A DNA stretch of 64,000 bases from Trachythela sp. YZ-2020 (GCA_016169945.1 JADLSH010000228.1:186001-250000); one strand, 5' to 3'. Positions 1-12,689 are shown, counted from the stretch's first letter. Translations and numbers: made by a program. Notes: generated by a model not told the origin, from the sequence alone.

Positions 1-299
1 ATATTTTATTTTTTATATTTTTAGCTTCGTGTTTAATGCAGCCAACGCATAGCCTATGACTATAGCTCATTTTTGTTTTGGCAATTCCCAGAGGTATACA
101 TGCATACTTTTCTGGGTTTTCATTTAATTTGTCGGCCACAACGCGTACAGAAATTTGCAAATTAGCGACAAACGTCTCAAGTTTGTAAGTAATAAGTTGC
201 TTCTTTCACTTCCAATCCTATTATTTCTGTCAAGAAAGTATAGTTTTCCATCGTAAGTCTTGTCTGTAAGCCTATGCATATAGGGTATATTCTTTGATA

Positions 300-1243
300 G
301 TAGAAGGTGTTATATAGTAGATGGAATACTCGAACGGAAATTTATATACATTTTTAGACCTAGCTAGGAGCAGTTTCGAAAAATGCAACTTAGGCCCTCT
401 GCCAGGAATTGAACTGCGGCCTGCGATTCCGGTGCAGCGCTCCAACCAACTGAGCTATAGAGTCCAGTTGCTAGCTGAGCATTAACCGCAAGTTCGGTAT
501 ATATGGTGGGAGTGATGCCAGTATTAGGTATGGGTAAATATCAAGATTTTTCTCGGCATCTCGTTCGGTAGGACTGATAGTAGAAGGTGTTTGTAGATGG
601 AATACTCGAACGAAAATTTATATACATTTTTAGACATAGCCAGGAGCAGTTGCGAAAAGTGCAACTTAGGCCTCTGGCAGGAATTGAACCTGCGGCCCTG
701 CGATTCCGGTGCAGCACTCTAACCAACTGAGCTACAGAGTCCATGCAGTTGCTGAGCATTAACCGCAAGTTCGGTATAATTATACGATGGGAGTGATGCC
801 AGTATTAGGTATGGGTAAATATCAATATTTTTCTCGGCATCTCGTTCGGTAGGACTTATAGTACGTAACGAACGAAAAATGCCAGAGGCCTAAGTTGCAT
901 TTTTCGCAACTTCTCCTGGCTATGTCTAAACTGAAAATGTATATACATTTTCGTTCGAGTGTTCCATCTACAAACACCTTTTACTATTAATCCTACCGAA
1001 CGAGATGTCGAGAAATATCTTGATATTTACCCATACGTAATACTGGCATCACTCCCATCATATATACCTGCCGAACTTGGCAACTGGACTCTGTTGCTCA
1101 GTTGGTTGGAGCGCTGCACCGGAATCTCAGGGCCGCAGGTTCAATTCATGCCAGTGGGCCTAAATTTGTATTTTTCGGAACTGCTCCTGGCTAGGTGTAA
1201 AAAATGTACATAAATTTCCGTTCGAGTATTCCATCGACTACAT
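300..1243. repeat. Tandem and inverted array of a tRNA-derived SINE
   Basis: Repeated units of roughly 280 bp have a tRNA-like head with A box TAGCTCAGTTGG and B box GGTTCAATTCC, followed by a body containing CCTAAGTTGCATTTTTCGCA and CTCGTTCGGTAGGAC. Two heads lie on the minus strand (about 392-466 and 670-745), joined head to tail. From about 850 the same unit runs on the plus strand, with a head near 1080-1150, so the array inverts around 860. The heads are not functional tRNAs: the acceptor strands pair poorly and the sequence runs straight into the repeat body. The same family recurs near 13.5, 14.7-15.5, 28.4-28.9 and 33.6 kb and inside the GPCR repeat units. Confidence 0.8.
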
Positions 1244-2930
1244 TCTACTACGAGAAAATTACTTGTAATACATATATTGCTGAAATATGATCTATATGAA
1301 TCGAAATATGAGTTAAACGTTGAATTTTGGTGTTGTCCTCAGTCTCGATGGCCGACAACGCCGAAAAAATTCACTCAAAATGCGAAGGTTCAATTGACTC
1401 CAATGATAGTGATGTCGACATCATTAATGTGTCATCATAGTTAATAAAGATAACATGGTTAGGAAACTCGTCAAACTACAAAGCAGCTAACAATTTATTG
1501 GGATTTTATATGTTGAACGGTACCTGACCGTGCACAAATCTTTTGTTTTACATTCATTAATATTTCAGAAACTAGTACGGTTTGGAGATTAAGTCCACAC
1601 ATTTCTATTGGTTGATTCATAAAAATACAATATATTCACTAACCGTGACTGTGCACAAATGCAAACAAAAAAATAGAACAAAAGCAAAAGCCGAGTTTCC
1701 TAACCATTTCATCTCTATTAAGTATGGTGTCATTGAGTATGTAGTATGAGCATAGAATAGGAAGGGCCACTTGAGGCGGAACCTTTGACGTTTTTGACGC
1801 ATGTCGCATTACGCGTGTTCATTGCCATTATTCTAGCCAGTCAATTGCATTTTCTGGCCAATAAACACGCTGAACTGGCTGGTCCGCCATTATTCTGGCC
1901 AGAAAACTGCATAAAAATAAGGGTCACGTTGCACTGCTGAGTGGCCCTTCTGGTCATTTCCTATCCTGTGGTATGAGTATGTATTTAACTATGAATATGT
2001 GTAACTTGAAAGAAAATTATATGCAAAATAATAACAATGCATAACAATTAGGCCATGGGAATTAAGGTTTCTGATTTGCGTTTATCATTATTTATCTTGC
2101 ACTAGTGCTTTCACTTTCAAATTCAACATTCCCTCTTTCGCTCGTAAAATTTTCATAAATTTCCTTGAAATTTTCCTTGAATAATAATATGAATTTAAAC
2201 CGCGCAAATGCAACATATAGTTTTAAAATGCGCCTTACATGTACAGTACAAGTCAATAATAAAAATACAATTTTATGTTGAATACACCGAATACACCGGA
2301 TATAATGTTGAAATGTACAAAAGTTATATTAAGACATGTAAGTGGTTACCATGATTTTTCAAATCCTTCTTGAGTTACAAGCTGTTAAATACGCATTTTC
2401 AAGCTAGTACCCAGGCTGTTTCGCGCGATTTCGTGGCATTTTTTCCATTTTGGAATAACTCGAAATCGGTTGGGAAAATAAAGGTAGCTTAAGTGACCTA
2501 TATATAGTTTTTTGCAAGCTTTCCAATGATGTAAGTCATTATTGCTTTAAATGAACTTGGAATTTCACGTAGTAGGTTTTGGAGCACGCGGGCGAGTTTA
2601 ATGAGGAAACGAAACAGAAATTTTAATTTTACGCCGGCCAAATCTAAATGCATATATGCGTAAAAGTTATCTTGTTCATAGAATCATTAACAAACTTCCT
2701 GCAAATAGTCAATGTGGTGAATAGCTTCTGCCATCTTGAAAACAATTATTCACTTAACCGCCTTACCCAGACTATAAAGCCAGTCACCTAATTTTAAAAA
2801 GGCTGCTCCAATTAATAAAACGCATGTGAAGGTGACCTTGTCTAGGTTTAATTGACCCGATGGCGTTAACAAAGAACCTTTCATATGGTGATGTGTTTTT
2901 ATAAACAATTCATTCAACATTTTAAACACG
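1244..2930. other. Intergenic, no gene recognised
   Basis: About 1.7 kb of AT-rich sequence. I see only short imperfect repeats, for example several TCTGGCCA blocks near 1850-1910, and no coding segment with recognisable similarity. The last few hundred bases are the upstream region of the small secreted-protein gene that follows. Confidence 0.6.
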
Positions 2931-2936
2931 GGAAGT

Positions 2937-2944
2937 TATAAAAG
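2937..2944 (+). promoter_or_regulatory. TATA box of the Cys-rich secreted protein gene
   Basis: TATAAAAG sits just upstream of a likely 5' UTR exon. That exon would start about 30 bp downstream (around 2968-2995) and end at the splice donor at 3043 (GGGTAAGTTT). The matching acceptor TTTTTACAG ends at 3339, 14 bases before the start codon. The TATA box, first exon, intron and coding exon are in the right order and spacing for one transcription unit. Confidence 0.6.
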
Positions 2945-3352
2945 CCAACGAATAGGACATTTTGTAGTTAGTTTTATTTTAGTACGAGGACGCGGTGCAG
3001 ATATATAGTAAGCTAAGAAACAAGGCTAAATCAATTACTTGGGTAAGTTTACTAGACTAATGTTAGTTTTGAATCAACTCATCCTTTGAATTAACATAAA
3101 AATTTAGTTTTTGTTATTAGCAATACACGGAATATTATAGGAATATTTCACAAAATATTAATTTCAAATATTGAAATAATTCATATGCATATAAAACTAC
3201 CTCAAACCTCATATAGATACGCCACAGGAATAATAATCATGCCATAAACGTTAATTAACTCCAACACATACACCTGTATTCATCTTACAGCAATGTATAT
3301 TAATTGGAAATGTATTTTAATGGATCTATCTTTTTACAGTTTCTAGAATTTG

Positions 3353-3673
3353 ATGATGAAATTTCTTCAGCTAATTTTCGTCTTCACCCTTCTGTCAAGT
3401 TGCCACAACATCGTGAGTGGGCTCCGCCAAAAAGATCTGGCACAGGCGCGTGCCGGGGCTCCACATCCTAAATGTCGCAATTCGTGGTTTAGCTCGATCT
3501 TTGCCAAAGGATGGTACCTGTATGGAAGGGACTTTGGATGCTGTAGCAATTATGGTGGTTGCTGTGTGTATGCTTCTGCATTTTGTTATTGGCATGATCT
3601 TTATTGTAAATGTTGCCAACATGGCGTGCTGTTATGTGGCTTTGGATGCAAAAAACATTCTAGCTGCAACTGA
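3353..3673 (+). CDS. Small secreted cysteine-rich protein (106 aa)
   Basis: The first 23 residues form a clear signal peptide (MMKFLQLIFVFTLLSS, then a small-residue cleavage region ending near VSG). The predicted mature chain of about 83 residues has 12 cysteines in the order C, CC, CC, C, C, CC, C, C, C, packed into its last 65 residues, so a disulfide-rich extracellular product is likely. Two adjacent ATGs (3353 and 3356) are possible starts; an upstream TTG is not needed. The coding exon follows a 297-bp 5' UTR intron (3043-3339) and a TATA box, and AATAAA lies 97 bp after the stop, so the gene looks complete and expressed. I do not recognise the family. The segment with GCC, GGCC and CYWHDLYC recalls the Cys-rich HD region of secreted phospholipases A2, but the length and spacing do not fit well. 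A venom, antimicrobial or matrix peptide is equally possible. Confidence 0.75.
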   Translation: MMKFLQLIFVFTLLSSCHNIVSGLRQKDLAQARAGAPHPKCRNSWFSSIFAKGWYLYGRDFGCCSNYGGCCVYASAFCYWHDLYCKCCQHGVLLCGFGCKKHSSCN

Positions 3674-3769
3674 ACTAAATGACTAAATGCATTTCAATGT
3701 TAAGGAATTTTAAGCTTGTATAACTGTGTTACTTTTGTAATTATTGCATCCATGTCTATATTGTTCATT

Positions 3770-3775
3770 AATAAA
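3770..3775 (+). terminator. Polyadenylation signal of the Cys-rich gene
   Basis: AATAAA lies 97 bp downstream of the stop codon, at normal distance for a short 3' UTR, in a T-rich context. Confidence 0.6.
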
Positions 3776-4245
3776 GAATTTGAAACAGTCCCGGAAGTTC
3801 TTGCGGTTTGCCAAACGTATATTAATAACTTTCTTACTTTCCATGCTAAAGACAAGGTACTATCCCATGAAATTTGATATATGCGTCCTATTGCTCCGTA
3901 TTGTATTTAACTCTTTAATGGAACGTATTATTGGTATTTATTCAACTTTAAAAAGAATCTAAATATTCTGGTTAAAACTTGCCATCATTTGAGCACTTGC
4001 TTTTTGGCCACCATGTTGGTCTGGAAATTTGCGTTGACGGAATTAACACACCAATTATATTACCTGCAATATGAAGGACAAACGCCGCATTAACCCAAAT
4101 GTTTTAATTTTCTTTAAGGTTGGATAAGACATCATCTCTTAACATTTTACCAAGCATTTTAAAACCGAATTGGGTGTATAACATAGTTAAAACAGCCTGT
4201 TAAAATAATGCTGACGTCAGCAAGATTTTTTTTTTAACTACGTAA

Positions 4246-4441
4246 AGCCTGGTTTCCATTTAGTCGTATAAACTGTCGTGAACACATCAAGGTGACAGAT
4301 GTGATAGGGTGTCGATATATCTCTACAGTCAGTAAAGACTGATTTGCATACAGCACACAAACGGCAAGATAGATCCACACTATTTCACGTCGTCGAACAT
4401 GACTTGGTAACGACAGTTGCGAACAAATGGAAACCAGGCTT
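4246..4441. mobile_element. 196-bp MITE with terminal inverted repeats
   Basis: Both ends carry AAGCCTGGTTTCCATTT in inverted orientation (4246 onward and up to 4441), and the similarity continues for about 35 bp per arm. There is no coding capacity. A target duplication is not clear, so the superfamily is undetermined. Confidence 0.6.
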
Positions 4442-6500
4442 AACTCAGGGAGAAATAATTGTAATAGACTCAAAACATTTGGAGAACACTCTTAGTGACG
4501 ATATGAGGAACATATAGAACAGCCAGCTTTGTAGCTTTAATTTTAGAATTTTGTGACGTCATGTGAAAATGATCTGTGATCCACATCCACCAATCACAAG
4601 CCACCCAACCTACCTTCTCTTTGTTTACTCTACTTATTTTTCCAGCAGGCACTTGAGGCCTATATTTATTGGCAAAACCACTGGCAGAGTAATATAGTTT
4701 CGAATTAACATGAAGGAGAAATAACTGTGAAAAATAGTTATTGACTTTAGGTTTAATCTATGCTTTACTAGTGAAATATTGATGATATCGAGACTCATGA
4801 CTTCGCATGAATATGAAAATTGTCTCTCTTGAAGTTAAGATGTTTTCTGGTCAAATTTAGCATAAGAAAATATTTTTGAACGTTCTCAATGTAATAATAG
4901 CCCTAGTAAGAATAACATGAATGCCCTGGCCAACGGCCAAGGGAAGTTGAACACATCATTTCCTAACAAAGTTATTTGTTATGGCGACTACAAGAATGCA
5001 GTAGAATGTTTTGATATTTATCTCTGGATGACCTCTTGCAACATATAGTGTATATAAAGGCTCTTTTAATAAACCCCAGTTACAGTATACTTGAGCTGAA
5101 CAAACTTCCTTACACAAATTGCATGCAATGCGCCTTGGCCTTGCTTATTAGTACTGCAGTAAGTGATAAACTATTTGTATTTTGCTGCTATTTGTGGCAT
5201 AATAAGTTTAAAACATTCAAGTCATCTTTGTAACTGTTCGTCTATATTCTATAATGTTCGTAAACTTTCGGTTATTCAAACATTTCTTTTTAGAAACCTG
5301 AGCTGACTAGTGCATGGTCGAAGCTGTATAGATCAATAAGTCCGCTTTTGTCTTTTCAATACGTTCTCTTCATCTTTTATCTCCTCGAGCGTATATTCCA
5401 GAATTTTTGGTCACATGATCGTATTGTAGTAATGTTTGACAATTTTTAAATTTAGTAATTTTATCCTGTATACAATAAATATACATTATTTAATCGTTTG
5501 AAAACTGTCTCAACAAATATCACTCCGGCGCTAAACACGAAACTGGATCCAGCTGCATTAAGTTATTAATCTATAATTACCAGTTTTCTTTGAATCCCAA
5601 ATCCCAATCCTCTGTCTGCAAATGCTGGTGTTTCTAAAGTTGTAACGAGGAAAATTTAGGAACTGTTTTTCTTTGTTTTAATTTCCAAACGGAACAGAGC
5701 ACAGAGACTTCCTTCGATCTATTTTTGTTACAAAGATCGTAAGACGCTCAGTACAAGGTTTGAAATAACACGACAGGTTCAAGTTAACACTAAGATCCTA
5801 ATGACTAGCTTCCTAAACAATATTGGTTCACAACTCAAGTGGGTGAAGTAGAGGAATCTTGAATACATTTTTTTAGATAAGGAAATAGTGTTTCTTGATA
5901 TATCCACATTTAGGTGTTCATCAGTCTCATGACAAATGGAATGTATATATATCCTTTCATGTGACAACATATCAATAACTTACTTATAATTAAGATATGT
6001 TTATTGTGGCGAGAGCTTGGGACAACACATTAACTACAAGGCATTCATGCACTCCAGTTAAAGACGACATAATATGAACTATAAGCAGACAAGGCATAAA
6101 CATTTCCTGCAGTGTAAATTGAAATGCTATGTGACTGGCAAGTAAATGAGGAAAGTAGTATTATTAAGTGAGAAGGAGTGAGTGTGAGGACTGATTCAGT
6201 ATTCTGTGAAGGAAAGTAAGTGGAAGGATTCATCAAGTAAGTAGGGAGGGGAGTGAGGAGGAGGCATTGGGAATGCAGTTTAGGATTTTTATTTATTACG
6301 TGGAATAAAGGCGGAATAAGGGCGGAGCCTGCACTAATTAGTATGCAATGACCTCTTAATATAGCCAATATGTACCAAATTTGCCAAATTTGCGAGGCGT
6401 TAGCTTTGCGGGGATGAATCCGCATAACTTTAGTTTTAAAACACAATTATTATTTTAAGTTTTTACAAAGTTAATAACTAAGGTCCATTGACGTAATTTT
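4442..6500. other. Intergenic, no gene recognised
   Basis: AT-rich sequence with no exon I can support. The longest open frame (minus strand, 6045-6446) has a repetitive, low-quality composition and no recognisable domain, so I do not call it a gene. Confidence 0.5.
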
Positions 6501-6650
6501 CTCTAAGATCTATTCTATCGTCAGTTGTCTTGTATCTTCGTGGCTGCTTTCTTCACCAGTTATCCATCTTGCAGGTATTGTGTGTTCAATTCGTGTGGAT
6601 CCGTTCGGCAACACAATTTTCGCTTCTTGGTATATTTTATATTACTGCGT

Positions 6651-6893
6651 TTACCTCGTCTTTTCTTGCTTCCTCCCCTGTTTGACGCAGCAGAGTGTTT
6701 GGCAACTTCTCCTCGACGAGACTATAGATTTTGACACATTCTCACCTTCAAGCACAACTTGACCGACTTCTGTCGCTGCTTCCAATGCTCTTGGACCAAC
6801 TGCGTTTTCTCCTTCTTTTAGTACGTTTGGAACAAGTAAACCTTTCTTTATTGCTCCAATAGTATATCTTTCAAAATTTCCAGCACGTTGCAT
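6651..6893 (-). pseudogene. Possible relic of a virus-like (Polinton-type) element, 80 codons
   Basis: An 80-codon minus-strand open frame has the pattern of the small basic alpha-helical protein found in animal Polinton-like elements: a glycine and lysine patch, then ALEAATEVGQVVLEGENV. In those elements a segment of similar composition precedes a basic tail. The similarity is from memory of the family style only, and no neighbouring capsid, polymerase or integrase frame is visible. It is best read as a short relic or a chance frame. Confidence 0.2.
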
Positions 6894-6899
6894 TGATTT

Positions 6900-8720
6900 C
6901 CTGTGTAATGCTCGGTAAGCAGTTATATCTCAGGAACAAGTGTATCAGTACCCTTCATATAGAAATGTTTAGCTCGGCTTCACAAAGTTAACTGATAGGA
7001 TAAATCTTTGTGCACATAATTTAATCTAGACTCATTGTCTTCCATATGTGCGGATATCCATAATTTCATCACAATTACAATCAGTGGACATGAACACGAA
7101 ATCAGATGTGTAAAATCCCCTTTACACCGCACTCTTACTGAGATATAATTTGGGTAAAAATGTCCATACACATATATTGGACATGTACCCAAATAAGAGA
7201 TGTGTAACTAATGTTCACATGCAGTTGTAACAACTTGTATCCATATCTTCAGACTGACTTCGGAAAGTGTTTCCTCCTCTTATTGTGATTCTTCAGACTG
7301 TGTATCTACATCCTGCTGTAACTCCTGCTGCTTCAGTGCTAACATTGTGAGAACATTTCTAATCTTGATGTCTTTTAAGATGCTCACGCCTTTTCTAACG
7401 CAATTTCTAGCAAAAAACCAAGCGAAATGTTTGTCTATAGTTCTTTAGTCTCCATATGTAAAAGAAGGGTTTTATAGCGAAATTTAAACAATACATTTAA
7501 AGACCACGTAAAGTCCATTCTGCGCATGTGCTATGGGGGGTCCCGCGATGTAAACAATGCCCAAATTTCGCGTTGTTTCGACTAAAATTCGACATCTTCT
7601 AAATCAGAAACTCGAATCTGTATTTATTTAAAGCATAGAGAACCAGAACACATCATAATTTTTTAAATATAGCGTGTTTAAAATGTAAACAAACGGACGT
7701 TGCCGGCTTGTTTAAAAGAAGTGACGGAGAATTTATTTGTCCACACCGTCTTGTATGCCATAACGATCTTACGATCCTGATAGACCCCATGCTTCTTGGG
7801 CTGTCTGACTCTACCGAACTTCTATGTGCTTTTTTGTTTTTTGTATATATTTTTTTATATTTGCTATTATTTTTTTTCAGAGTGGAATAGCTTAGTATGG
7901 TTCATGTTGTTCCTTTCTATTCCATCCTCACTGTATTTTATTTAATTTGTTGATATCTTATTTTTTATTTTTCAGTTAACCCTTTTTTTTGTATTATAAT
8001 GATATAGTGGAAAATCGATTAAATTAAATTAAATTAAATTATAAATCAAAGTCCCGAAGCTCGGTGGAACCAGGGTTAAAATTTGAATCAATGTCACAAT
8101 TATAATCGTTTTTAACAACTCCTCAGTGTAAGACTCGACCCCGCGAGTGATTTTGTTCTGAGATGCTTCGTCTTTGTTTTGTCAAGGAAAAATATGTCAA
8201 TGCGTAGATTAAACCAGTCAATAAAGAAATCACAATAAAAACTATGTGGTCCAAAGGCAAGATCTTTTACAAACGGGTAGAAACTGATAACCCAAATTGA
8301 TGCAAGCCAAATAGCTATTCGTCTTCCGTTTAAAAGTACACGATGTTATGGATGTACTGTTAACATGCAGCGATCAATTGTGATAGGAAATATATAAAGC
8401 GATGGGCACATTTAATTGAGCAAATATCATTCGCATAATAATCGCATTAAGGCAACAGTACACGTAATGAAATAGAAAACAAAGCTAAGTTCGTAATAAG
8501 ATAAGTCGCCGAATTCCTGAAACATTTTAGAGGATCTTTAACCAAACAAGTGAAGAGTGTAAATGAGATAAAATACCAGCGCAAACTGTCAAATATATTA
8601 CTAGATATTCTAATCCGTACGACATCTTTAACGAAGACAAAGTCAAATTTTTAAGCTCATACATGAAAGATATTAATAAAATGATGCGCGCCACACAAAA
8701 CACTTAATATGTCTTGTATA
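6900..8720. other. Intergenic, no gene recognised
   Basis: AT-rich sequence including a short (AAATT)n run near 8018-8040. No coding segment or clear transposon ends seen. Confidence 0.5.
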
Positions 8721-9224
8721 TTAAGGTGGCTCACTACACTTTTCTAAAAATGGAAGATTTCCGATTTGGATCCGAATTTTTCGGCAATTATTACTTGTTG
8801 AAAAACAAAGAGAGTCTGACTTGAATAAAACAGTTTGATAGAGTTTGATATTTTTCAAAAAACATCCATAACTGCCGTTTCTATAGCAACAATGACGTTT
8901 CAATATGGCGGATATTTTGACTTTAAAGTGATTTAACTCGAAAATAACATCGGTGACCCCCATTTTTTATTTCGCAAAATGCTATCTTTTACTATATGTC
9001 ATTTTACGAAATAAAAAATGGGGGTCACCGATGTTATTTTCGAGTTAAATCATTTTAAAGACAAAATATCCCGCCATATTGAAACGTCATTTTTGGTTGA
9101 GACCCCTTAGTTATTGTTTTATACAAGTCATACGTTTCTTTGTTTTTTAAGAAATAATAGTCGAAAAATTTGGATCTAAATCGGAAATCGTCCCTCTTTT
9201 AAAAAACTGTAGGGAGCTCCTAAA
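8721..9224. mobile_element. Foldback element, two ~230-bp inverted arms
   Basis: The sequence from GGTGGCTCACTAC (8725) is repeated in reverse complement up to GGGAGCTCC (9220). The arms meet in a near-perfect hairpin around 8985, where the block from GAAAATAACATCGGTGACCC to its complement is almost identical over about 60 bp. Nearly the whole element is self-complementary. No protein is encoded. Confidence 0.7.
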
Positions 9225-9802
9225 TTTCCGCCAAAATTTATCGGCTGTTTTTAGCCCTTTTTAGAGGTCAAATAGTTAAATATGTCTCTGCAGAATCGTC
9301 GAATCGACTGCTATTTCAGCGTGTTGAATAGTCGAAAACCCACCAAGTCATATTTAAAATACAAAATAACATTTCTGCATTCGGCACTTCTTTTTAATTA
9401 TTTTTGTATCGTGGAAAGAGCTAATCAAATTTCAAAAATTTGAATAATTGAATTTGCAGTGCAGTGCTTCCACTTTCCAAAATGAATATTTCCTTTTTTT
9501 GTCCTGATTTTGATCGAAATTTCCTTAAAAAAGCATTGAAATTTCCTTCAAAATGTTTGGTGAAATTAAGCCTTTCAATGCTTTCATAAGCAAAATGTCA
9601 CCTTCAACTAGCCTCACGTTGATTTGTTGAGCGAAGTGAACCTTCAAATGTTCGTTATAAACATTGAATATATCACATCAGAACAAATTACAACGCTTTT
9701 AACTGTAGATAAAATTTTGTTGTAATAATATGAATTTTTCATAACCCCCCTCCCTCCCCAATAAGTAAAGAAACATACTTTACTTAAGCTGATATAAATT
9801 CA

Positions 9803-11578
9803 TACTAGAAATACATGCATGCAGAACCCCTCGCCCATTTGAACCAAACAATTTACTCCCGAAAAGTTATTGTAACATGAAGTACTGAGTCACAGAATAA
9901 GGTACATGTACCTTATTCTGTGACTGAGTCGACGAATGTAACCATGGTAACACGCAACATTGTATATTTTTTATATTTTAATTTGTACAAAATATTGTTT
10001 TGTTTTTAACTATAAAATTATCAATTGCCAACTATATAAAGTGGGTATATGCTATTATGTACTCTTTTAGCTTTGATTTACTGTAACATTCAACCTTAGA
10101 CGTTCACAAAACGTTTCGAAATTTTCAAAAAACTTCAACTGCTTTTCGAGGAGTATTTTTATACTTCGCACTTGCTTTTGCAATGAAGTTATTGAGATTT
10201 AATGTTTTTTATTTTTCTATAACATATTTGAATCGATACTAAAATGCTCTTAACGATCAATCAATGTTGTATTGACCACGCAGAATGATCTACACATTTT
10301 CAAATTCACAAACTATACTGACCTATACTGCATGCTATGTTAAAAAAATCGGCAAAGCAAACATGCAAAATAGACACTTGCCTGTTTAAAACGCTCCTTT
10401 TTCGGTCTTTCGACTGTTTTTCCTCTTGTTAATTTGTCCTCTAAGTAATTTTCATTTATCTTGTTTACTTACATAGAGACTTACTTATAAAATGAGTGCA
10501 AAACTATTTTTGAAAAAGTTTGCAAAATGGTCTGTGATGGAAGTCTTCTCTCGGCTTGAACTTGCGCATGCGCATAACTTACAAAACCGTCCCGTATGCC
10601 CGTCCATGACAAAAAAAAATGGCGGACAACTTTGCGTTCCACAATGTTTTCACATACCCGGGTGTAAATCTCCGAGCGGAATTAGTACCCTCGCACGGCG
10701 CTTCGCGCCGGCTCGGGGATAATCATTGATCTACTAGAAATACATGCATGCAGAACCCCTCGCCCATTTGAACCAAACAATTTACTCCCCAAAAGTTATT
10801 GTAACATGAAGTACTGAGTCGACGAACGTAACCATGTAACACGCAACATTGTATATTTTTTATATTTTAATTTGTACAAAATATTGTTTTGTTTTTAACT
10901 ATAAAATTATCAATTGCCAACTATATAAAGTGGGTATGCTATTATGTACTCTTTTAGCTTTGATTTACTGTAACATTCAACCTTAGACGTTCACAAAACG
11001 TTTCGAAATTTTCAAAAAACTTCAACTGCTTTTCGAGGAGTATTTTTATACTTCGCACTTGCTTTTGCAATGAAGTTTTTGAGATTTAATGTTTTTTATT
11101 TTTCTATAACATATTTGAATCGATACTAAAATGCTCTTAACGATCAATCAATGTTGTATTGACCACGCAGAATGATCTACACATTTTCGAATTCACAAAC
11201 TATACTGCATGCTATGTTAAAAAATCGGCAAAGCAAACATGCAAAATAGACACTTGCCTGTTTAAAACGCTCCTTTTTCGGTCTTTCGACTGTTTTTCCT
11301 CTTGTTAATTTGTCCTCTAAGTAATTTTCATTTATCTTGTTTACATACATAGAGACTTACTTATAAAATGAGTGCAAAACTATTTTTGAAAAAAGTTTGC
11401 AAAATGGTCTGTGATGGCTTGAACTTGCGCATGCGCATAACTTACAAAACCGTCCCGTCCATGACAAAAAAAAATGGCGGACGACTTTGCATTCCACAAT
11501 GTTTTCACATACCCGGGTGTAAATCTCCGAGCGGAATTAGTACCCTCGCACGACGCTTCGCGCCGGCTCGGGGATTAT
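9803..11578. repeat. Two-copy tandem duplication, ~929-bp unit
   Basis: The block beginning TACTAGAAATACATGCATGC at 9803 starts again at 10732. Copies run to about 10728 and 11578 and share almost all sequence, differing by small indels: copy 1 has a 38-bp palindrome that copy 2 lacks, and copy 2 lacks a short segment near its end. Each ends in a GC-rich stretch (CTTCGCGCCGGCTCGGGGAT). A 76-codon frame in copy 1 and the related frame in copy 2 are not conserved in a protein-like way. Confidence 0.85.
9888..9925. repeat. Perfect 38-bp palindrome
   Basis: AGTCACAGAATAAGGTACA is followed immediately by its exact reverse complement. It lies inside copy 1 of the 929-bp duplication and is absent from copy 2, where the flanking GTACTGAGTC joins GACGAACG directly. 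Confidence 0.85.
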
Positions 11579-12063
11579 CGTATACGAAAAAAGCCATGGA
11601 ATCTTAATTGGCACACTGGATTGACGAAGGAAGCTGAAAACAACTCGAAGCCGCTTCCAGGACAATATTCTATTTTATTGAAGAAACTTTGAATTTCAGC
11701 TAAGAAACTTTGAATTTTGACTATCAATAGGAACACTAATTTTCATATTATAGTATAGCTTGGTAATTTATTCTCAACCCGTTGTCTTGAAGGCTGTAGT
11801 CTGACAGCCGAAAGCTCGTTAATAAAAATATATGTATCAGTGAACGTCTTTATTTAATTATGTTTAGTCCTGATATCGGATCTCGTATATTTTCTAATAT
11901 TTTTAATATTCTATATTTTCCTACAAATATAATTATCTTCTTTTTTCTGGAATTTCCTCCAAATTTCCTTCAAAATTTCATTTCCTTCAATTTTCCTTCA
12001 TTTTCTCAAAATATCCTTGCAAAAGGAAATTTCTTTCAAAGTGGAACCACTGACTGTCTCGTG
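11579..12063. other. Intergenic, no gene recognised
   Basis: AT-rich sequence with repeated AATTTCCTTC-type motifs (11950-12030). No exon seen. Confidence 0.45.
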
Positions 12064-12658
12064 CAACAAAGGCAACTTTTGTCTGATTGGTCAGTTTTTA
12101 ACATTACGTAATTGTCCGGTTGCTATGGAAATCACAAGATGGCCGAAGCCGAAGAAGAGTAAATTGTGTGTGTTCTTTCGAATCACTGTTAAAATACTGC
12201 AAATATTGATGGAAATATTATTTCTCTCGTTTTCTTGTAATACTACCTTCTTCAACCCAACTTTGGGGTCACACAACTAATCATATTCCACCAATATCAC
12301 ATGCTGAGTTAACTGTCTTAACTATCTTTCTTTGAAATTAAAACCAGCAAAACGGTAAGCCTTTCATCAACATGTTCCCACAGGCGAAGTTGTATGTTGC
12401 AAGGACTCGACACAAATCGCGATTAAAATGTTGAAAAACTCAATCGAATCTCACAAAACTTACGTGAATGACAGATAAATACTCATTGTATCCGATACTG
12501 TTGATTTTAGAGTGAACAGAAGAAAATCGCGTTTTTCTTTCCGTTTCAGTTGTCAAATAAATATTTGTCAAAATTTCGAGCCTTCGAACCGGAAGTAATT
12601 TTTCTGCAAGTAAACCATTGCAGAAAGCTGACCAATCAGACGAAAGTTGCCTTTGTTG
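12064..12658. mobile_element. Nonautonomous element with ~31-bp inverted ends
   Basis: CAACAAAGGCAACTTT and the following GTCTGATTGGTCAG at 12064-12094 recur inverted at 12628-12658 with one mismatch. The interior (about 530 bp) has no supported coding region. Target duplication not resolved. Confidence 0.6.
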
Positions 12659-12689
12659 TCTCGTGCAGAGGTCTCGTGAAAACAATAGG

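Noticed and set aside
392..466. tRNA gene on the minus strand (and similar heads at 670, 1080, 15018, 15309, 28523)
   Set aside because: A and B boxes are good but the acceptor stem does not pair, CCA-end context is missing and each is embedded in the same ~280-bp repeat; they are SINE heads.
6045..6446. 133-codon minus-strand open frame
   Set aside because: No recognisable domain, composition typical of complement of AT-rich repeat, no splice or promoter context.
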